DNA of 64,000 nt from Agapanthus africanus (Eukaryota; Streptophyta; Magnoliopsida; Asparagales; Amaryllidaceae). The stretch lies in NCBI GenBank assembly GCA_030015575.1, contig CM057337.1, positions 379,215,582 to 379,279,581 on the forward strand. The letters run 5' to 3'. Every line of letters begins with the position of its first letter. Positions within the stretch are counted from its first letter, which is position 1. The translations under genes and the position numbers were made by a program. This document shows positions 46,657 through 58,770 of the stretch, one piece after another. The notes beneath the pieces are model-generated. The model was not told the DNA's origin. It ran no database searches and saw only the letters and a program-made list of their open reading frames with translations.

Positions 46657-48849
46657 TGTAGGGTTCCTAGGCACTCTCAAGAGGTCTCACAAGGCATCAA
46701 CCATGCCAATTTCAAAATTTTACGGTGCCGAGAAACCCTAATACGGATCGTTGACTAGATGTCTAGGCGAAAAGTGAAACTAGTTAACAACTTAACTAAA
46801 ATAACGGAAATACAACCTTTATAGATCCGGTCCTCCACCTCCATAGCTCCGCGATGAAGTCCCCTTGCTGTCCAAAACAAATCCCGGGCTCTAGCGTCGG
46901 CTTCATCGGAGAAAGAGCGGGCTAGGTCATCGACGACGTGCCGAAGATGATCTACGTCGAGGCATCACTAGATCAATCTCCACCTTCATCAAGCCTTGAA
47001 AACTTGTGAAGGAAACACACTCTACTACTTGGCAAGAGGTAGAGGATGAAGAAATAGGAAGTGGGTTCACTTTAGAATTGGATTTCTCACTCATTTTCAT
47101 CAATCACCATTGATGAAGTGAAGCTTTCTTCATGAAAGAAGATGAAGATGAAGAAGCTAATATTATGATAAGTTGTTTTAAAATGAAAAGAAAATGAAAA
47201 CTTATCATAATGTAAACCATGGTCAAGTGTAGAGATTAAACCAAGGTCAGTTGGAATGGTTAGGGTTAAGGATGAGATAAGAATGGTTGACTTGATTAAA
47301 GCTTCAGAAAGCTTCAACATAAAACAAAGCAAGCCACCATTTCTTTTCTTTTGCCAAAATGAATGAATAAATGAATAAATAGATAATAAGTGAATAAACA
47401 AAACCCTAACCACTCTCACAACCATGGTTTAATCTTTACACAAATCCAAGTTAACATGTATCATCAAACATGACACAATCAAGTGCACAAAAGTATATCA
47501 CATATACAACTTGTGCAATCCAAGTGAGAAAATCCATATAAAGTGAACCAATACTAGTTAATGCAAAGTAATATATCAAATATATAATTATACATTAAAT
47601 CATTAAATCAACACTTGATTCAATGATCCGGTCATGTCGCACATAACCGACTAGTCGAATCAATCCTTGATTCGATAACTAGGTTATATCGCATACAACC
47701 ATTCGATACAATCATCGCGAGAATAGAATATGATATCACATGCAAGCATTATTCTCGGTCCCGCACATATCTCATATGCGCTCCTATTTCGTTTCGCTTG
47801 AGCCAGGAAACCTCTGTGTAGGACTCTAAAGACTCGTCAATACGCCGGCAGCAGGTGATGATCATATCAAACACCCACAAGCCGCAAGCCGTCTGCTAAA
47901 CGTAACGGCCACCCGGGTATTGAGCGATCAGAAGATCGAAGAGCAAGCCCGCTCACACTCCTGTGAATCCAACCAGTAACACTTACCGTACAGTCCGGTC
48001 TGATCGTCTGATATGTCGCATATCTTGCCTAGGGGTGGTAAACGTCAGACCCCAATAGCTTGATAAGTCGTGTCGATATGAAGTCTATAACAGTTCGAGA
48101 AACTACTGGTAACACTTACCAGTAAATCTCAAAAACCCTGGCCAGGGATTTCCGGTTATAGCCAATCGAACACAGCGCAACATCAACTCCCTATACCGGG
48201 AGAGACGAATCCCCTCCTATCGCTCATTGCCTCCATGTGATTCGGGACTGTACCCAAAAACCACCGTTTTGCACGCCCTCTTGGACGTGGTAAGATGGAA
48301 ATCAAAGCACAGTTGGAACCACACAAGACTCTATGACGATCTCGGGTCAACAGGCTACTCTGTACCAGTGTCACCAGAGAACTGCCATCTGACGTAAGGT
48401 ATAATACCATCTGGGAGTTCTCGGCGAGTCCGTCCAGTGTGCCCAGTCTCCACTGAGCACCCGTATATCATCTCTGATGTCAAACACCAATGGATATGGG
48501 ATCATCCATCGCCCATCTGTATGGGTCGAGAAGGTATACGCTAGTCTACTCTGGTATATCGATGCCCCGTCTCGATACACGCACGACTAGGGACTTTGAA
48601 GGATGTACTTATAGACTATCTGTTCCTACTAGTATGATCTGCATCATAGTCCAGGTAGTCAAGTACACATCCTAAGGGCTTTACCAACATGTAACAGAGA
48701 GACAATCAGTGTACACGTTAAGGTAAAGAGCAACCAGATAGCATACTATCATGTCGAGCAAGAAAGTCCTCCCTATATATGTCCCAGCATCCACTACAAT
48801 ATACATCCTATGTACAGTAATGGCCTCTAGGGCATACATATAACTGACA
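46657..48849 (-). repeat. A3 5' LTR (2193 bp)
   Basis: TGTAGGG ... CTGACA in plus orientation. The last bases differ by one from the 3' LTR (CTAACA). Confidence 0.94.
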
Positions 48850-48854
48850 CCACC
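48850..48854. repeat. TSD of A3, right copy (CCACC)
   Basis: Matches 38490-38494; the B1 LTR resumes with GCCCCTTATCGGGG. Confidence 0.92.
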
Positions 48855-49205
48855 GCCCCTTATCGGGGTCTCGACTGTATACACCAGTCTACTCCGGAAT
48901 ATCGATGCCCTATCTCGAAACTCCCACGACTAGGGACACTTTAAGGATGTGCTTATAGACTGCCCAACTCTCACGTATATGACCGCCATCATAGTGCTGG
49001 TAGTCAAGCAAGAATCCTAAGGGCTCTATCAACGTGTAATAATGATCTGTAATATCACCTAAAGCATGTACACGATGACAAAGATTAACTAGATAACATA
49101 CTATCATCTCGAGTAAGACTGTCCTACCGGTATTGGTCCTCCCTCAATCATTGCAATCACGTGCCTGCGATCCAATAATTGACTTTGAGGGCACTATATC
49201 CAACA
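48855..49205 (-). repeat. B1 5' LTR, part 2
   Basis: Completes the B1 5' LTR to CCAACA at 49205. It holds the GATAACATACTATC stretch equivalent to the A1 insertion site in the other LTR. Confidence 0.92.
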
Positions 49206-49210
49206 GGTGG
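49206..49210. repeat. TSD of B1, right copy (GGTGG)
   Basis: Matches 77-81. Its last two bases are also the end of the C1 primer binding site. Confidence 0.85.
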
Positions 49211-49221
49211 CTTTGATACCA
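49209..49221 (-). other. C1 primer binding site
   Basis: Minus-strand TGGTATCAAAGCC, one mismatch from the initiator tRNA-Met complement, directly left of the C1 LTR. Confidence 0.85.
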
Positions 49222-49396
49222 TGTTGGGTTTTCTCCTGTGCCCTGGCCAACTAACGTTACCGATGCAGAACAAAAACTGGTGTTCAAAAAATTTGGCGCA
49301 AACAATACCCGCTCAAGATCGAACCATAAACCTATGCTACCATATAACAAAGAGCTAAACTAAAAGGGTTAAAGGTGTTATATCGAATGAACCAAA
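49222..49396 (-). repeat. C1 5' LTR fragment
   Basis: TGTTGGGTTTTCTCC resembles the B1 LTR end and stays alignable in patches (GATGCAGAACAAAAAC, TTTGGCGC), so C1 is a relative of family B. It is cut by A5 after 175 bases; the rest is outside the window. Confidence 0.75.
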
Positions 49397-49755
49397 AGTT
49401 AGTTATATGAATGCCTTAGAGGCCATTATTGTACCAATGATGTATATTATAGTGGATGCTCGGATATATATAGAGAGGACTTTCTTGCTCGACATGATAG
49501 TATGCTATCTGGTTGTTCTTTGTCTTAACATGTAGACGTGTATTATGATACTGTCTTGCTCTCACATGTTGATAAAGCCCTTAGGATGTCTACATGACTA
49601 TCTGGATTATGATGGAGATCATACTAGTGGTGCAAGGGTAGTTCACAAGTACATCATTTAAGTGTTCCTAGTCGAGGGAATATCGAGACAGGGCATCGAT
49701 ATTCCAGAGTAGACTAGCGTATACGCTTCTTGACCCATATGACGGGCGATGGATG
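49397..49755 (+). repeat. A5 5' LTR, part 1 (continues at 51981)
   Basis: Aligns with the first 360 bases of other family A LTRs, but the terminal TG has become AG. It is clearly more diverged than A1-A4, so A5 is an old insertion. The flanking 5 bases are CCAAA; the other copy would lie beyond the window. Confidence 0.82.
49751..49755. repeat. TSD of A4, left copy (GGATG)
   Basis: Matches 51976-51980. Confidence 0.92.
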
Positions 49756-51975
49756 TGTTAGTTGTATGTATGCCCTAGAGGCCAGTATTGTACACATGAT
49801 GTATATTATATTGGATGCTTGGACATATATAGAGATGACTTTCTTGCTCGATATGATAGTATGCTATCTGGTTACTCTTTATCTTAACATGTACACTAGT
49901 CTCTTTAAACTGTCTTATAGTTACATGTTGGTAAAGCCCTTAGGATGTGTACTTGACTACCTGGACTATGATGCAGATCATACTAGTGGGGACATGGTAG
50001 TCCATAAGTACATCCTTCAAGGTCCCTAGTCGTGGGTGTATCGAGACGGGGCATCGATATACCAGAGTAGACTAGCGTATACGCTTCTCGACCCATGAGA
50101 TGGGCGATGGATGATCCCATATCCATTGGTGTTTGACATCAGAGATGGTATACGGGTGCTCAGTGGAGACTGGGTACACTGGACGGACTCGCCGAGAACT
50201 CCCAGATGGTATTATACCTCACGTCAGATGGCAGTTCTCAGGTGACACTTGTACAGGTTAGTCTGTAGACCCGAGATCGTCATAGAGTCTTGTGTGATTC
50301 CCACTGTGCTTTGATCTCCACCTTACCACGTCCATGAGGGCGTGCAAAACGGTGGTCTTTGGGTACAGTCCCGAGTCACATGGAGGCAATGAGCGATAGG
50401 AGGGGTTTCGTCTCTCCCGGTATTGGGGGTTGATGTTGCGCTGTGCTCGATTGGCCGTAACAGGGAAGTCCCTGGCCAGGGCTGATCAGAGATTTGCTGG
50501 TAAGTGTTACCAGTAGTTTCTCGACCCGTTATGAGCCTCACATCGGCACGACTTATCAGTTATTGGGGTCTGACGTTTACCACCCCTAGAATTGATATGC
50601 GACGTATCAGACGAACAGACCAGACTGTACGGTAAGTGTTACTGGTTGGATTCACAGGAGTGTGAGCGGGCTAGCTCGTCGATCGTCTGATCGCTCAATA
50701 CCCGGATGGACGTTACGTTTAGCAGACCGCTTGCGGCTCGTGGGTGCTTGATATGATCATCATCTGCTACCGGCGTATTGACGAGTCTTTAGAGTCCTAC
50801 ACAGAGGTTTCCTGGCTCAAGCGAAACGAAATAGGAGCACATATGAGATATGTGCGTGAGCGAGAATAATGCGTGTATGTGATACCGCATTTCATTCTCG
50901 CGATAAATGTTTCGATTGGTTATATTCGATATGACCTAGTTATCGAATCATTGATTCGATAAATCGATACATTAAATACTAGTCGGTTATGTGCGACATG
51001 ACCGGATCATTGAATCAAATGTTGATTTAATGATTTAATGTATAATTATATATTTGATATATTACTTTGCATTAACTAGTATTGGTTCACTTTATATGGA
51101 TTTTCTCACTTGATGTGCAAGTTGTATATGTGATATACTTTTGTGCACATATTTGTATCATGTTTGATGATACTTGATCATTTGGTTAAGTGTGAAGAAT
51201 TAAACCATGGTTAAATGATAATTAGGGTTTTGCCTTATCATTTATATATTCATTTCTTTATTTATTTCATTGGATAAATGAAAATAAAAAGGTTTGTTTT
51301 TGTCATGAAGCTTGTTGAAGCTTCATGAAGCTTTGACCAAGGAGACCATTTTGTCTTCATGCTTAACCCTAACCCATCCACTTACCATGGTCTATTCTCT
51401 ACACTTAACCCTAATTAGAATATGATAAGTATGGTTTTCTTTTTCATTTTAATATATACTTGTCATATTCTTTTCTTCTTCTTGACCTTCTTCTTCAAGA
51501 AAGAAACCTTGATGCCATCAATGGCAACTTGATTTCTAAAGTGAGAAATCCAATTCTAAAGTGAACCCACCTCCTATTTCTTCACCCTCTACCTCTTGCC
51601 AAGTTGTCTTGGGTGTTTTCTTCACAAGTTTCTCAACTTGGTGAAGTTGGAGCTTGAACTTGTGCAACCTCGACGTAGATCATCTTCGGCACGAAGCCGA
51701 CGACCCATTCCGCTCATTTCTTCGATGAAGCCGATGCGAGAGTCCGAGATCCAACTAGGACAGCGAGAGGACGCCTACGTGGAGCTTAGGAAGTGGAGAA
51801 ACGGATCTACAAAGGATGTATTTCCATTCTGTTAGTAAAGTAGTTTACTAGTTGCATCTTTCACCTAGACATCTAGCTAACGATCCGTAGTCTAGGGTTT
51901 CTCGGCACCGTAATTTTTGAAACAGGCATGGTTGATGCCTTGTGAGACTTCTTGAGAGTGCCTAGGAACCCTACA
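49756..51975 (+). mobile_element. A4: solo LTR of family A (2220 bp)
   Basis: A complete LTR (TGTTAG ... CCCTACA) has GGATG on both sides and no internal sequence, the expected product of LTR-LTR recombination. It contains the shared box near 50780 and the hairpin array near 50830-51170. Removing it with one TSD copy rejoins the A5 LTR at GGCGATGGATGATCCCA. Confidence 0.94.
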
Positions 51976-51980
51976 GGATG
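51976..51980. repeat. TSD of A4, right copy (GGATG)
   Basis: Matches 49751-49755. Confidence 0.92.
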
Positions 51981-53753
51981 ATCCCACATCCATTTGTATT
52001 TGACATCAAAGATGGTATACGGGTGTTCAGTGGAGACTGGGTACACTGAACAGGACTCGCCGAAGACTCCTATGTGGTAGTATACCTATCGTCAGATAGC
52101 AGTCCTCTGGTGACACTGGTACAGGTTAGTCTGTAGACCCGAGATCATCATAATGTCTTGTGTGGCTCCTACTGTTCATTGATTTCCTCTGTACCACGCT
52201 CAAGAGGAGTTGTCCAAACAGGTGGATTTTTGGTACAGTCCAGCGTTACATGGAGACAATGAGAGATGGGAAGGGTTTCGTCTCTACCGGAATTGGGGGT
52301 TGAAGTTGTGCTATGCTCGATTGGCTATAACTGGATGTCCCTGGCCAGGGATACTACCGAGATTTACTGATAAGTTTTATCAGTAGTTTCTTGAACCTTT
52401 ATAGGCCAGACATCGGCATGACTTATCACGTTACTGGGGTCTGACGATTTCCATCCCTAGACATGATATGCAAAATATCAGACGAAGAGACCGGATTGAC
52501 CGGTAGTGTTACTGATTGGCTTCATGGAGACTATAGATATGCTTGCTTGTTGATCTTCATATCGCACAATACCCGGGTAGCCGTTACATCCAGCTAGTAC
52601 CGCTGACGGCTTGTAGGTGACTGATGCGATCATGACCTACTGCTGGCATATTGACGAGTCTTTAGAGTCCCAGACATAAGTTCCCTGGTTCAAGCGAAAT
52701 GAAGTAGGACGCATATATGATATGTGTGTGGGCCTGATTAAATACGAGTATATGATACCGTATAGTAATCTGGAAGTCATCTGTGATCGGTTCGGTTATA
52801 TGTGATATAACAAGATTGTCGAATCAAGTGTTGATTTGATAATGTGATATACAGATAAATGATATTAGTCGGTCATATGTGATATAACCGGATTATTAAA
52901 TTAAGTGTTGATTTAATAATGTGATATATATTATATGTGATATAATTATATTTTAACTAATATTATTAGTTCACTAATTATTCTTCATTATATATATATA
53001 TATATTAATATATGTGTTATATATATATATATAATAATGAAGCATGGCATTTAAATTTCTATTTTTTGAAATTAGAAATGAGGTGGAAAGTGAAAGCATG
53101 GTTGCAAGCATGGGATTTACTTTTGTTTATTCATCTTGACTCACTATTCAAGAATGGTTGCAATTTTATATTGCATAATTCCATGCTTGAATGAGTGAGG
53201 GGTCAAGACTTGGCATTTATTCTTGCTCATTCTCAACACTTAGCCATTTTTGTTGAGTTGCTCCCAGGCTTGCTCTTTAGCTTCTTCTTTCTCATCATGT
53301 CATAATTCAAGCTTCAACCCTCACATGTGATGTGAATCATGAAGCTTGAACACAAACATGTGAGCTATTAACATCCCCTACTTCACCATCCTACACTTGA
53401 CTAGCGATCGAGTGTTGCGCGTTTCGTAAGCTAAAGAGTTTAGTCTAAAGGTAGCTTGAGTTGGAGGGACTTCACGCGGATCATCTTCGCCACGAAGGTC
53501 ATCGAAGGAAGCTCGTTCAAAGTCTCAAGAGAAGCCTAGTGGAGTCGTGGAACTACTACACAGAGCAAGTGAAGAGAAGGACCGGTCTACAAAGGATGTA
53601 TTCATGTTCTCTTGCTGAAAAGTAGTTTACATTTGGTATTGTCTAAATCTCAAGTTAAAGATTATATGATTAGGGTTGTTTAGCATGGTAATTTTTTAAA
53701 ATGGTATGGTTGATGCTTCCCGAAACCTTGTTGTCGTGCTGGAAAATCCTACA
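51981..53753 (+). repeat. A5 5' LTR, part 2
   Basis: Continues the LTR interrupted by A4 and ends CCTACA. Hairpins of the array are still recognisable near 52795-52960 with changes on both arms (TTATTAAAT / ATTTAATAA; ATTATAT / ATATAAT around GTG). An AT dinucleotide-rich stretch follows. Confidence 0.88.
52988..53035. repeat. (TA)n microsatellite in the A5 LTR
   Basis: Two TA runs separated by a few bases form a near-palindrome of about 48 bases, at the place of the shorter AT-rich stretch of younger LTRs. Confidence 0.85.
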
Positions 53754-53754
53754 G

Positions 53755-53767
53755 CGGTATCAGAGCC
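53755..53767 (+). other. A5 primer binding site (mutated)
   Basis: CGGTATCAGAGCC has one change from the initiator tRNA-Met complement. Confidence 0.85.
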
Positions 53768-54312
53768 AAGCTAGAGAATTAGACAATGTTTGTTAGATTA
53801 CGAAACCGAAACTGCTCCAAAACATGAAACGCTAGAACCTAGTTTCTGTCAAAATTTTAAAGTCGTCGAAAAAAATTTTAGCAACTGCAAAATGTTATAT
53901 GAGATGTAACATGAACACTGAACAAATACGAACCCATTACATCGGTTTTTACCCGGCAAGACACCCCTAAAAACCGAGCAGGCCAGCCCATTGTGCTCTG
54001 TTGTGGTTCGAATTTGTCTAGTGTTCTGGTCTTTGGGTTTTAGTGTTTCAGGTGTTGCTTGATTTCTCTAAAATTACATGAGATGTTATTTTTCTTTGAA
54101 GGCAATTCGGTGTGTTTCGTAGTCATAATTCTAACTTTATTTCGGGTTATGTAGACGGTGTTAAAAAGTTCGAACGGATATCAAATAGCCACTATAACCC
54201 TCGCTGGAAATTTCCAAGTGTTGGATTTTTTCTTCAAGTTAAAGAACATTCAAATGTCATGCAGGTGATTCGATAGGCCCTTTAGAAGAACGAAAACCTA
54301 ACTTGATTCTAT
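53768..54312 (+). ncRNA. A5 leader, interrupted by B2
   Basis: Matches the start of other family A leaders loosely, including the block before the nine-codon frame near 54250-54305. At the place of the GC-rich hairpin it has a perfect AT-rich one (arms TCGGTTTTTA / TAAAAACCGA, 53942-53977). The element continues beyond the window. Confidence 0.6.
54308..54312. repeat. presumed TSD of B2, left copy (TCTAT)
   Basis: The five bases before the B2 LTR. The right copy lies outside the window, so this is not confirmed. Confidence 0.5.
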
Positions 54313-56584
54313 TGTTGGAGATAGTGCCCTCAGAGTCAATTATTAGGTCACAGGTACGTGATTGTAATGATTGAGGGAGGACCTATCCCGGTAGGACAGT
54401 CTTACTCGAGATGATAGTATGCTATCTGGTTTACCTTTATCATCGTGTACTGTTTTAAGTGACATGACACGTCGCTATTACACGTTGATAGAGCCCCTAG
54501 GATTCTTGCTTGACCACCAGCAGTATGAGGACGATCATATAAGTGGGAGCTGGGGGTCTACAAGTTTATCCTTAAAAGGTCCCTGGTCGTGGGAGTTTCG
54601 AGACTGGGCATCGATACTCCATTAGTAGACTAGTGTATACAGTCGAGACCCCGACGAGGGGCGGTGGCCGGTCTCACAAGCCACTGGTGTCAGTTGGATC
54701 ACCTAAGATGTATACAGGTGCTCATTGGGTTATGAGTACACCGGACAGGACTCGCCGGGAACATGCTAGTTGGTCATATACCAGACGTCAGATGGCAGTT
54801 CCCTGGTGACATGTGTGCAGGTTAGTTCATCGACCTGGGGATCGTCATTTGTCTCGTGTGAGTTCCCACTGTACTTTGATTACTACCCTACCACGGCTCA
54901 AAGGAGTCGTGCAAACAGGTTTTAGTTGGGTACAGTCCCGAGCCACATGGAGGCAGTGAGCGTATCTTCAGGGGTTCGTCTCTCCCGGTATTGGGGGTGA
55001 GGTCGTGCTGTGTCTAGGAGAGCCATTACACAAAGTCCTTGGCCAAGGCAAGGAGATTTACTGGTAGGTATTCCAGTAGTATCTCAGGGTGTTCTGGGCT
55101 ACACTCCGACACGACTTGTACCGCTTTTGGGGGTCTGACTTTTACCAACCCCCTAGGCCCGCCATGCGATACTCATAGACGAACGGACCGGACTGCACGG
55201 ATATTGTCACTGACAGGCTCAGTAGGGTGTCAGGATGAGTTCGCTCATCGACGTCCCTTTTAGTCAATAGCTGGTGGCCCGTTACGTATTGGCTTATACC
55301 TCTGACGTGCTAGTGGTTAAATCCACAGCCATAGTATTGACGAGTCTTTAGAGTCCACCACACTTTCAGTTACTCAAGTTTCGGGCGAAACGCTGTAGAG
55401 GCCGTATGGAGATATGGCAGGGTTCGATCTGATACGTGCGGTATTGCACGGATCAGGATCGGACGAACATTACTAGCCGGCTTTGGTTTAAGCCGGATCC
55501 TAGTTTAGTACAGTGTAGATTTTGTCTCTTTACATTTGTATTTCGGTCGAAATACAAATGCGGGTGTGTATGCACAGTATCGGGGTTTTCCTGTAATTTA
55601 TTATGGGACCAGTTTTCTGGGGTTGCAAGTTTGCATTCCGTTCCGGCCGGTTTTCTCTTTTTCCTTTCCGGTCGGACTTTACGTTGGAGGGTGTTAATTG
55701 CAAGTTTGCAATTAACATTTTGTTGAGGGGCTTTCTTGCAAAAAAGGATTGATATGATTGCATTTTTTTTGGGCTCCATGATGCATTAATTCTTGACTTG
55801 AGGAGGTATGGGTTTAGTGGTGGGGCCGGCCACTGTTTGAGTGGTATTTGGAATTGGGCCGGCTACTGTGGGGAATGGAGTCAGTTTTAAATTGCATAGT
55901 GGATTAATTTTTGAGTGTGCTGGAATTTAACATGGAGGTGAGAAGGGATTAATTAATATATTTGATTGCATTGTGTTAAGATTGAGTGTGCTGGAGTAAA
56001 GTCAGAATGGACATGAGGGTTTATTTTATTTGGAAATGTTGAGCTTAATTGAGGCTCATTTTTTATTTCTCAGCATAAAGAGAGAGCTTGCAAAATTCAT
56101 TTTTTCCAGAGAGCTCAAAAGGCATCTGGCCGAGCTACATTTTGAGGGCATGCTCCAATTATCTTCAAGCCTTCATGAAAATCATTGTTCATAAATTCCT
56201 CCATCTTGGCAACCTCATTAACCCCTAAGAGACAGCTATTCTACAGCAAATCTTGGACGCGTCGGCTAGCCAACTTCGCGCCCGAGTTGCCTCGGTATTG
56301 AGGTGGGAGCCCGTAAAAGATACAGGCGATGTGGTGCCCTTCCGGCAAGGAGGCGACGACCGGAGGATCCGCGGGAGATCGGGACGACGACGAGAAGACC
56401 GGAGGACTCGGATCACTCGGTATATCTCTAACCCGTCTTCTAGTTAGCTTAGACTTGTTAATGGTTACGATCCGGAGTTTAGTGCGCGGTGGTGCCGGTT
56501 TGCAAAGTCCGCAAAATTAAAGTTTATCACCGCTTCTGCATTCCGGCGTCGGATTGACGGCCGGGGCACCGCCGTGCACTTACA
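54313..56584 (+). repeat. B2 5' LTR (2272 bp)
   Basis: TGTTGG ... CTTACA. About 250 bp longer than the B1 LTRs. It holds the box shared with family A (55334-55356) and a palindrome series 55378-55716. The ORFs at 55436-55779 on both strands lie over these palindromes and are not called. Confidence 0.95.
55378..55716 (+). other. palindrome series in the B2 LTR
   Basis: Inverted repeats at 55378-55391 (GTTTC / GAAAC), 55425-55461 (long stem with CGTGC / GCACG at the tip), 55477-55496 (CCGGCTT / AAGCCGG), 55533-55560 (perfect 13-base arms, CATTTGTATTTCG and its complement, two-base spacer) and 55693-55716 (perfect 11-base arms, GTTAATTGCAA and its complement, spacer GT). They follow the shared box as the hairpin array does in family A, though the sequences differ. 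Confidence 0.75.
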
Positions 56585-56585
56585 G

Positions 56586-56598
56586 TGGTATCAGAGCC
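56586..56598 (+). other. B2 primer binding site
   Basis: TGGTATCAGAGCC, a perfect initiator tRNA-Met complement, one base after the LTR. Confidence 0.93.
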
Positions 56599-58770
56599 TC
56601 GCCATTAATTTCGTCTAGCTTTGTGTAATGTGTTTTGCATTTCCGATCGATCAAAAAGTTCCAAAACCCGTATTCCCTTCGCATCAGTTTCTGTCGAAAT
56701 TTTTTTGAGTCTAAAAATTTTTCAAGTGATCTCAGAATGATGTGCAGGGAGTACAAAGAACACGGAAAAAATATGGTGGCACAATTCGTCCGTACGACCG
56801 CGGAAGGGCGGCCAAAACCCCCATTCCGCCGCTCTTCCGCGGCACACTGTTCACATTACTGCACCTTTTTTTTTCAGATGTTTTCTGGGTTTTATATATG
56901 GGCTTTGGAATATTAAAGTTGGGCCAATTGTTTCTGTGAGTGCTACAGTTTTCTTTGGGGCCCACTTGTTAATTGTTTGATCAATCGGAAATTTTTTAAA
57001 CACATTTTTCACAGTATTTACATTATATCTGCGACCGTGAATGTCACTCGATCGGTAAATCCGGTCTAACTGCTATAGCCCGGTTAGACGGATTTGCGAA
57101 CGTGACTTTCACGTTGATGTTCTATGTTTTTGCTGTGATGTTGCGGATCGGGCGTGGGGGATAGCCTGGATGCAATGCTAGTACTGTGCTGTTGTATTAT
57201 GTACATTTGATATTGCGGGGCGAGCGTCCGACATGTGGACTGCCGTCACTGCCTGATTGTATTATTCTTTTGGGGCACGACCTGGTTGCGGTCGATGTAC
57301 CCGGTGTATGTATATTTTACATTCTGTAATAGGATTACCCCGCGGAGGGGTGCACGGATAGCCGGGTTCTAGAAGGCAACAAGCCCGCATCTCATGGCAT
57401 TGGGACGGAAGGGGCTTCAGTGCAGGATTGGCTGGCTATTCGCCACACTCGTAGGGGGTATAGGATTTCATTGCACAGGCTATCCACACGACCAGGGGAA
57501 CGTCGGGTTTCAGTAGTGGCTCTGTGAAACCCGGGGATCCCAGATATCTGTATTGTCTCTGTGATGCTGTTCATTCTCTGTGATGTTGCATTTCTTTCAC
57601 GCCTTGAGCGAAATATAATATATTGGTATATATATTAGTAGATGTTGTATATGTTTTGCATCCGCGCTAGTCCAGTCCCCGCTCTGTCGTTAGTAAGCTA
57701 ACCTAACGGGTAATGACGGGACCCAGTGGCGAATGCGGATGGCATATACGTACATCAGTATATTTTCGTTCTTTGTGGTGTGATCAATTGATGGGACTGC
57801 ATTGATTCGGATCAATGCAAGTTAAACAAACCTATTCTGATGTTGTTGGAACACTTTTCAAAAAGCTGTTATTGCAAGGACGTTCACTTTTGTTTTGCAT
57901 CGTGGTATTCATTTGGAATATCCTGCTCCTCAGTCGACGAGGCAAGGGCCGAGATCCCTTCACCGGGAGTGACCCCTTGGAAAGAAGTTTGCGTCAGGGC
58001 ATTAACTTCACTATAGCCGATTACTTTTGCTTTGCATCGAGATATTCGGTTATGAATATCCAGCACCCCATTCTACGGGGAAAGAGCCGAGATCCCTTCA
58101 CCGGGAGTGACCTCTTTAGTAAAGGTTTTCGTCACTATATTTTCTAAAAAGCTATCCGTTCCTTCAACGATATCAAGTTCACTACGTCAAAGGTTTTCGC
58201 CAGAAACCATTCGTAGCCCTCCGTCGTTTCATATGAGTAGTCAATAGTATTCAAGCTGTGTTTGTTGGCCTTAGTCAAGGCACAGTGTTTGGTAGCTATT
58301 GGGTATTCATATGCTGCATAGATAGATGCGTTGGTTTGGGACAGTCGTATAGCCTTGTTGGCCTTAGTCAAGGGCTTGTACGGGTGGGTTCAAATCAACC
58401 TGGACAATGACGGGTAGAACTTGACATGTGACTTATGATTTGTTGGCCTTAGTCAAGGTCATAAGAGCATGGGGCAGAAATCACATCGGGAGTTTCAAAA
58501 GAACTGAAACTTGCCAGATATGCGCATACCTTCTGGAGTGTGATACCGTGAGCGGATTCCGTCACGTTGTCATGCAATGAGAGTTGGATCCCGATTCCCA
58601 CTGATGAGTTGGTTTACTCCTCGGGTGACCCCGACTAATTCTTCTTTCAGGTTTGGAGGAGAATTTGAGGTACAGTGGGAGGTTTCCAGATTAGATAAAT
58701 TGGTAACCATTCTGATCTAGGTTAGAGTGCACGCTGAGTGTTTCTTTTCTCTCTCTCTTGGCAGCGACCA
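56599..58770 (+). ncRNA. B2 structured leader, no gag seen
   Basis: Contains the GC-rich hairpin 56798-56842, a large hairpin with outer arms near CGTGAATGTCAC / GTGACTTTCACG and inner stem 57057-57095 (GTCTAAC / GTTAGAC), the three-stem module twice (57891-57985, 58029-58122) and three loop-core hairpins (58256-58465; stem I CTGTG / CACAG, stem III CTTATGA / TCATAAG, both perfect). A pyrimidine tract and GGCAG come just before pol at 58745-58765. No ORF of gag length is seen. Confidence 0.62.

Larger units (their letters stand above)
38495..48849 (-). mobile_element. A3: full-length family A copia element with dead pol
   Basis: A 10.36-kb minus-strand insertion: 5' LTR 46657-48849, primer binding site 46643-46655, leader 43501-46642, pol remnant 40740-43500, polypurine tract 40707-40721, 3' LTR 38495-40706, TSD CCACC. 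It shares the Arg protease defect, the ATA start and an insertion around the protease with A1. Its LTRs differ somewhat more than those of B2 by eye, so it looks older than B2. Confidence 0.94.
82..49205 (-). mobile_element. B1: complete but degenerate family B copia element, host of three later insertions
   Basis: B1 runs right to left. Its 5' LTR is 36820-38494 plus 48855-49205, the primer binding site 36807-36819, the leader 35999-36806 plus 15983-17475, the pol remnant 12563-15982, the polypurine tract 12548-12562, and the 3' LTR 82-1997 plus 12439-12547. Removing nested A1, A2 and A3 leaves LTRs of 2025 and 2026 bp and an internal region near 5.75 kb, a normal copia size. The flanks share GGTGG. 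The LTR pair differs more than those of A1 or B2, as expected for the host of younger insertions. Confidence 0.9.

Noticed and set aside
55436..55779. Overlapping ORFs on both strands in the B2 LTR, repeated at 63315-63658
   Set aside because: They overlie the palindrome series in the LTR; openness on both strands follows from the palindromes.
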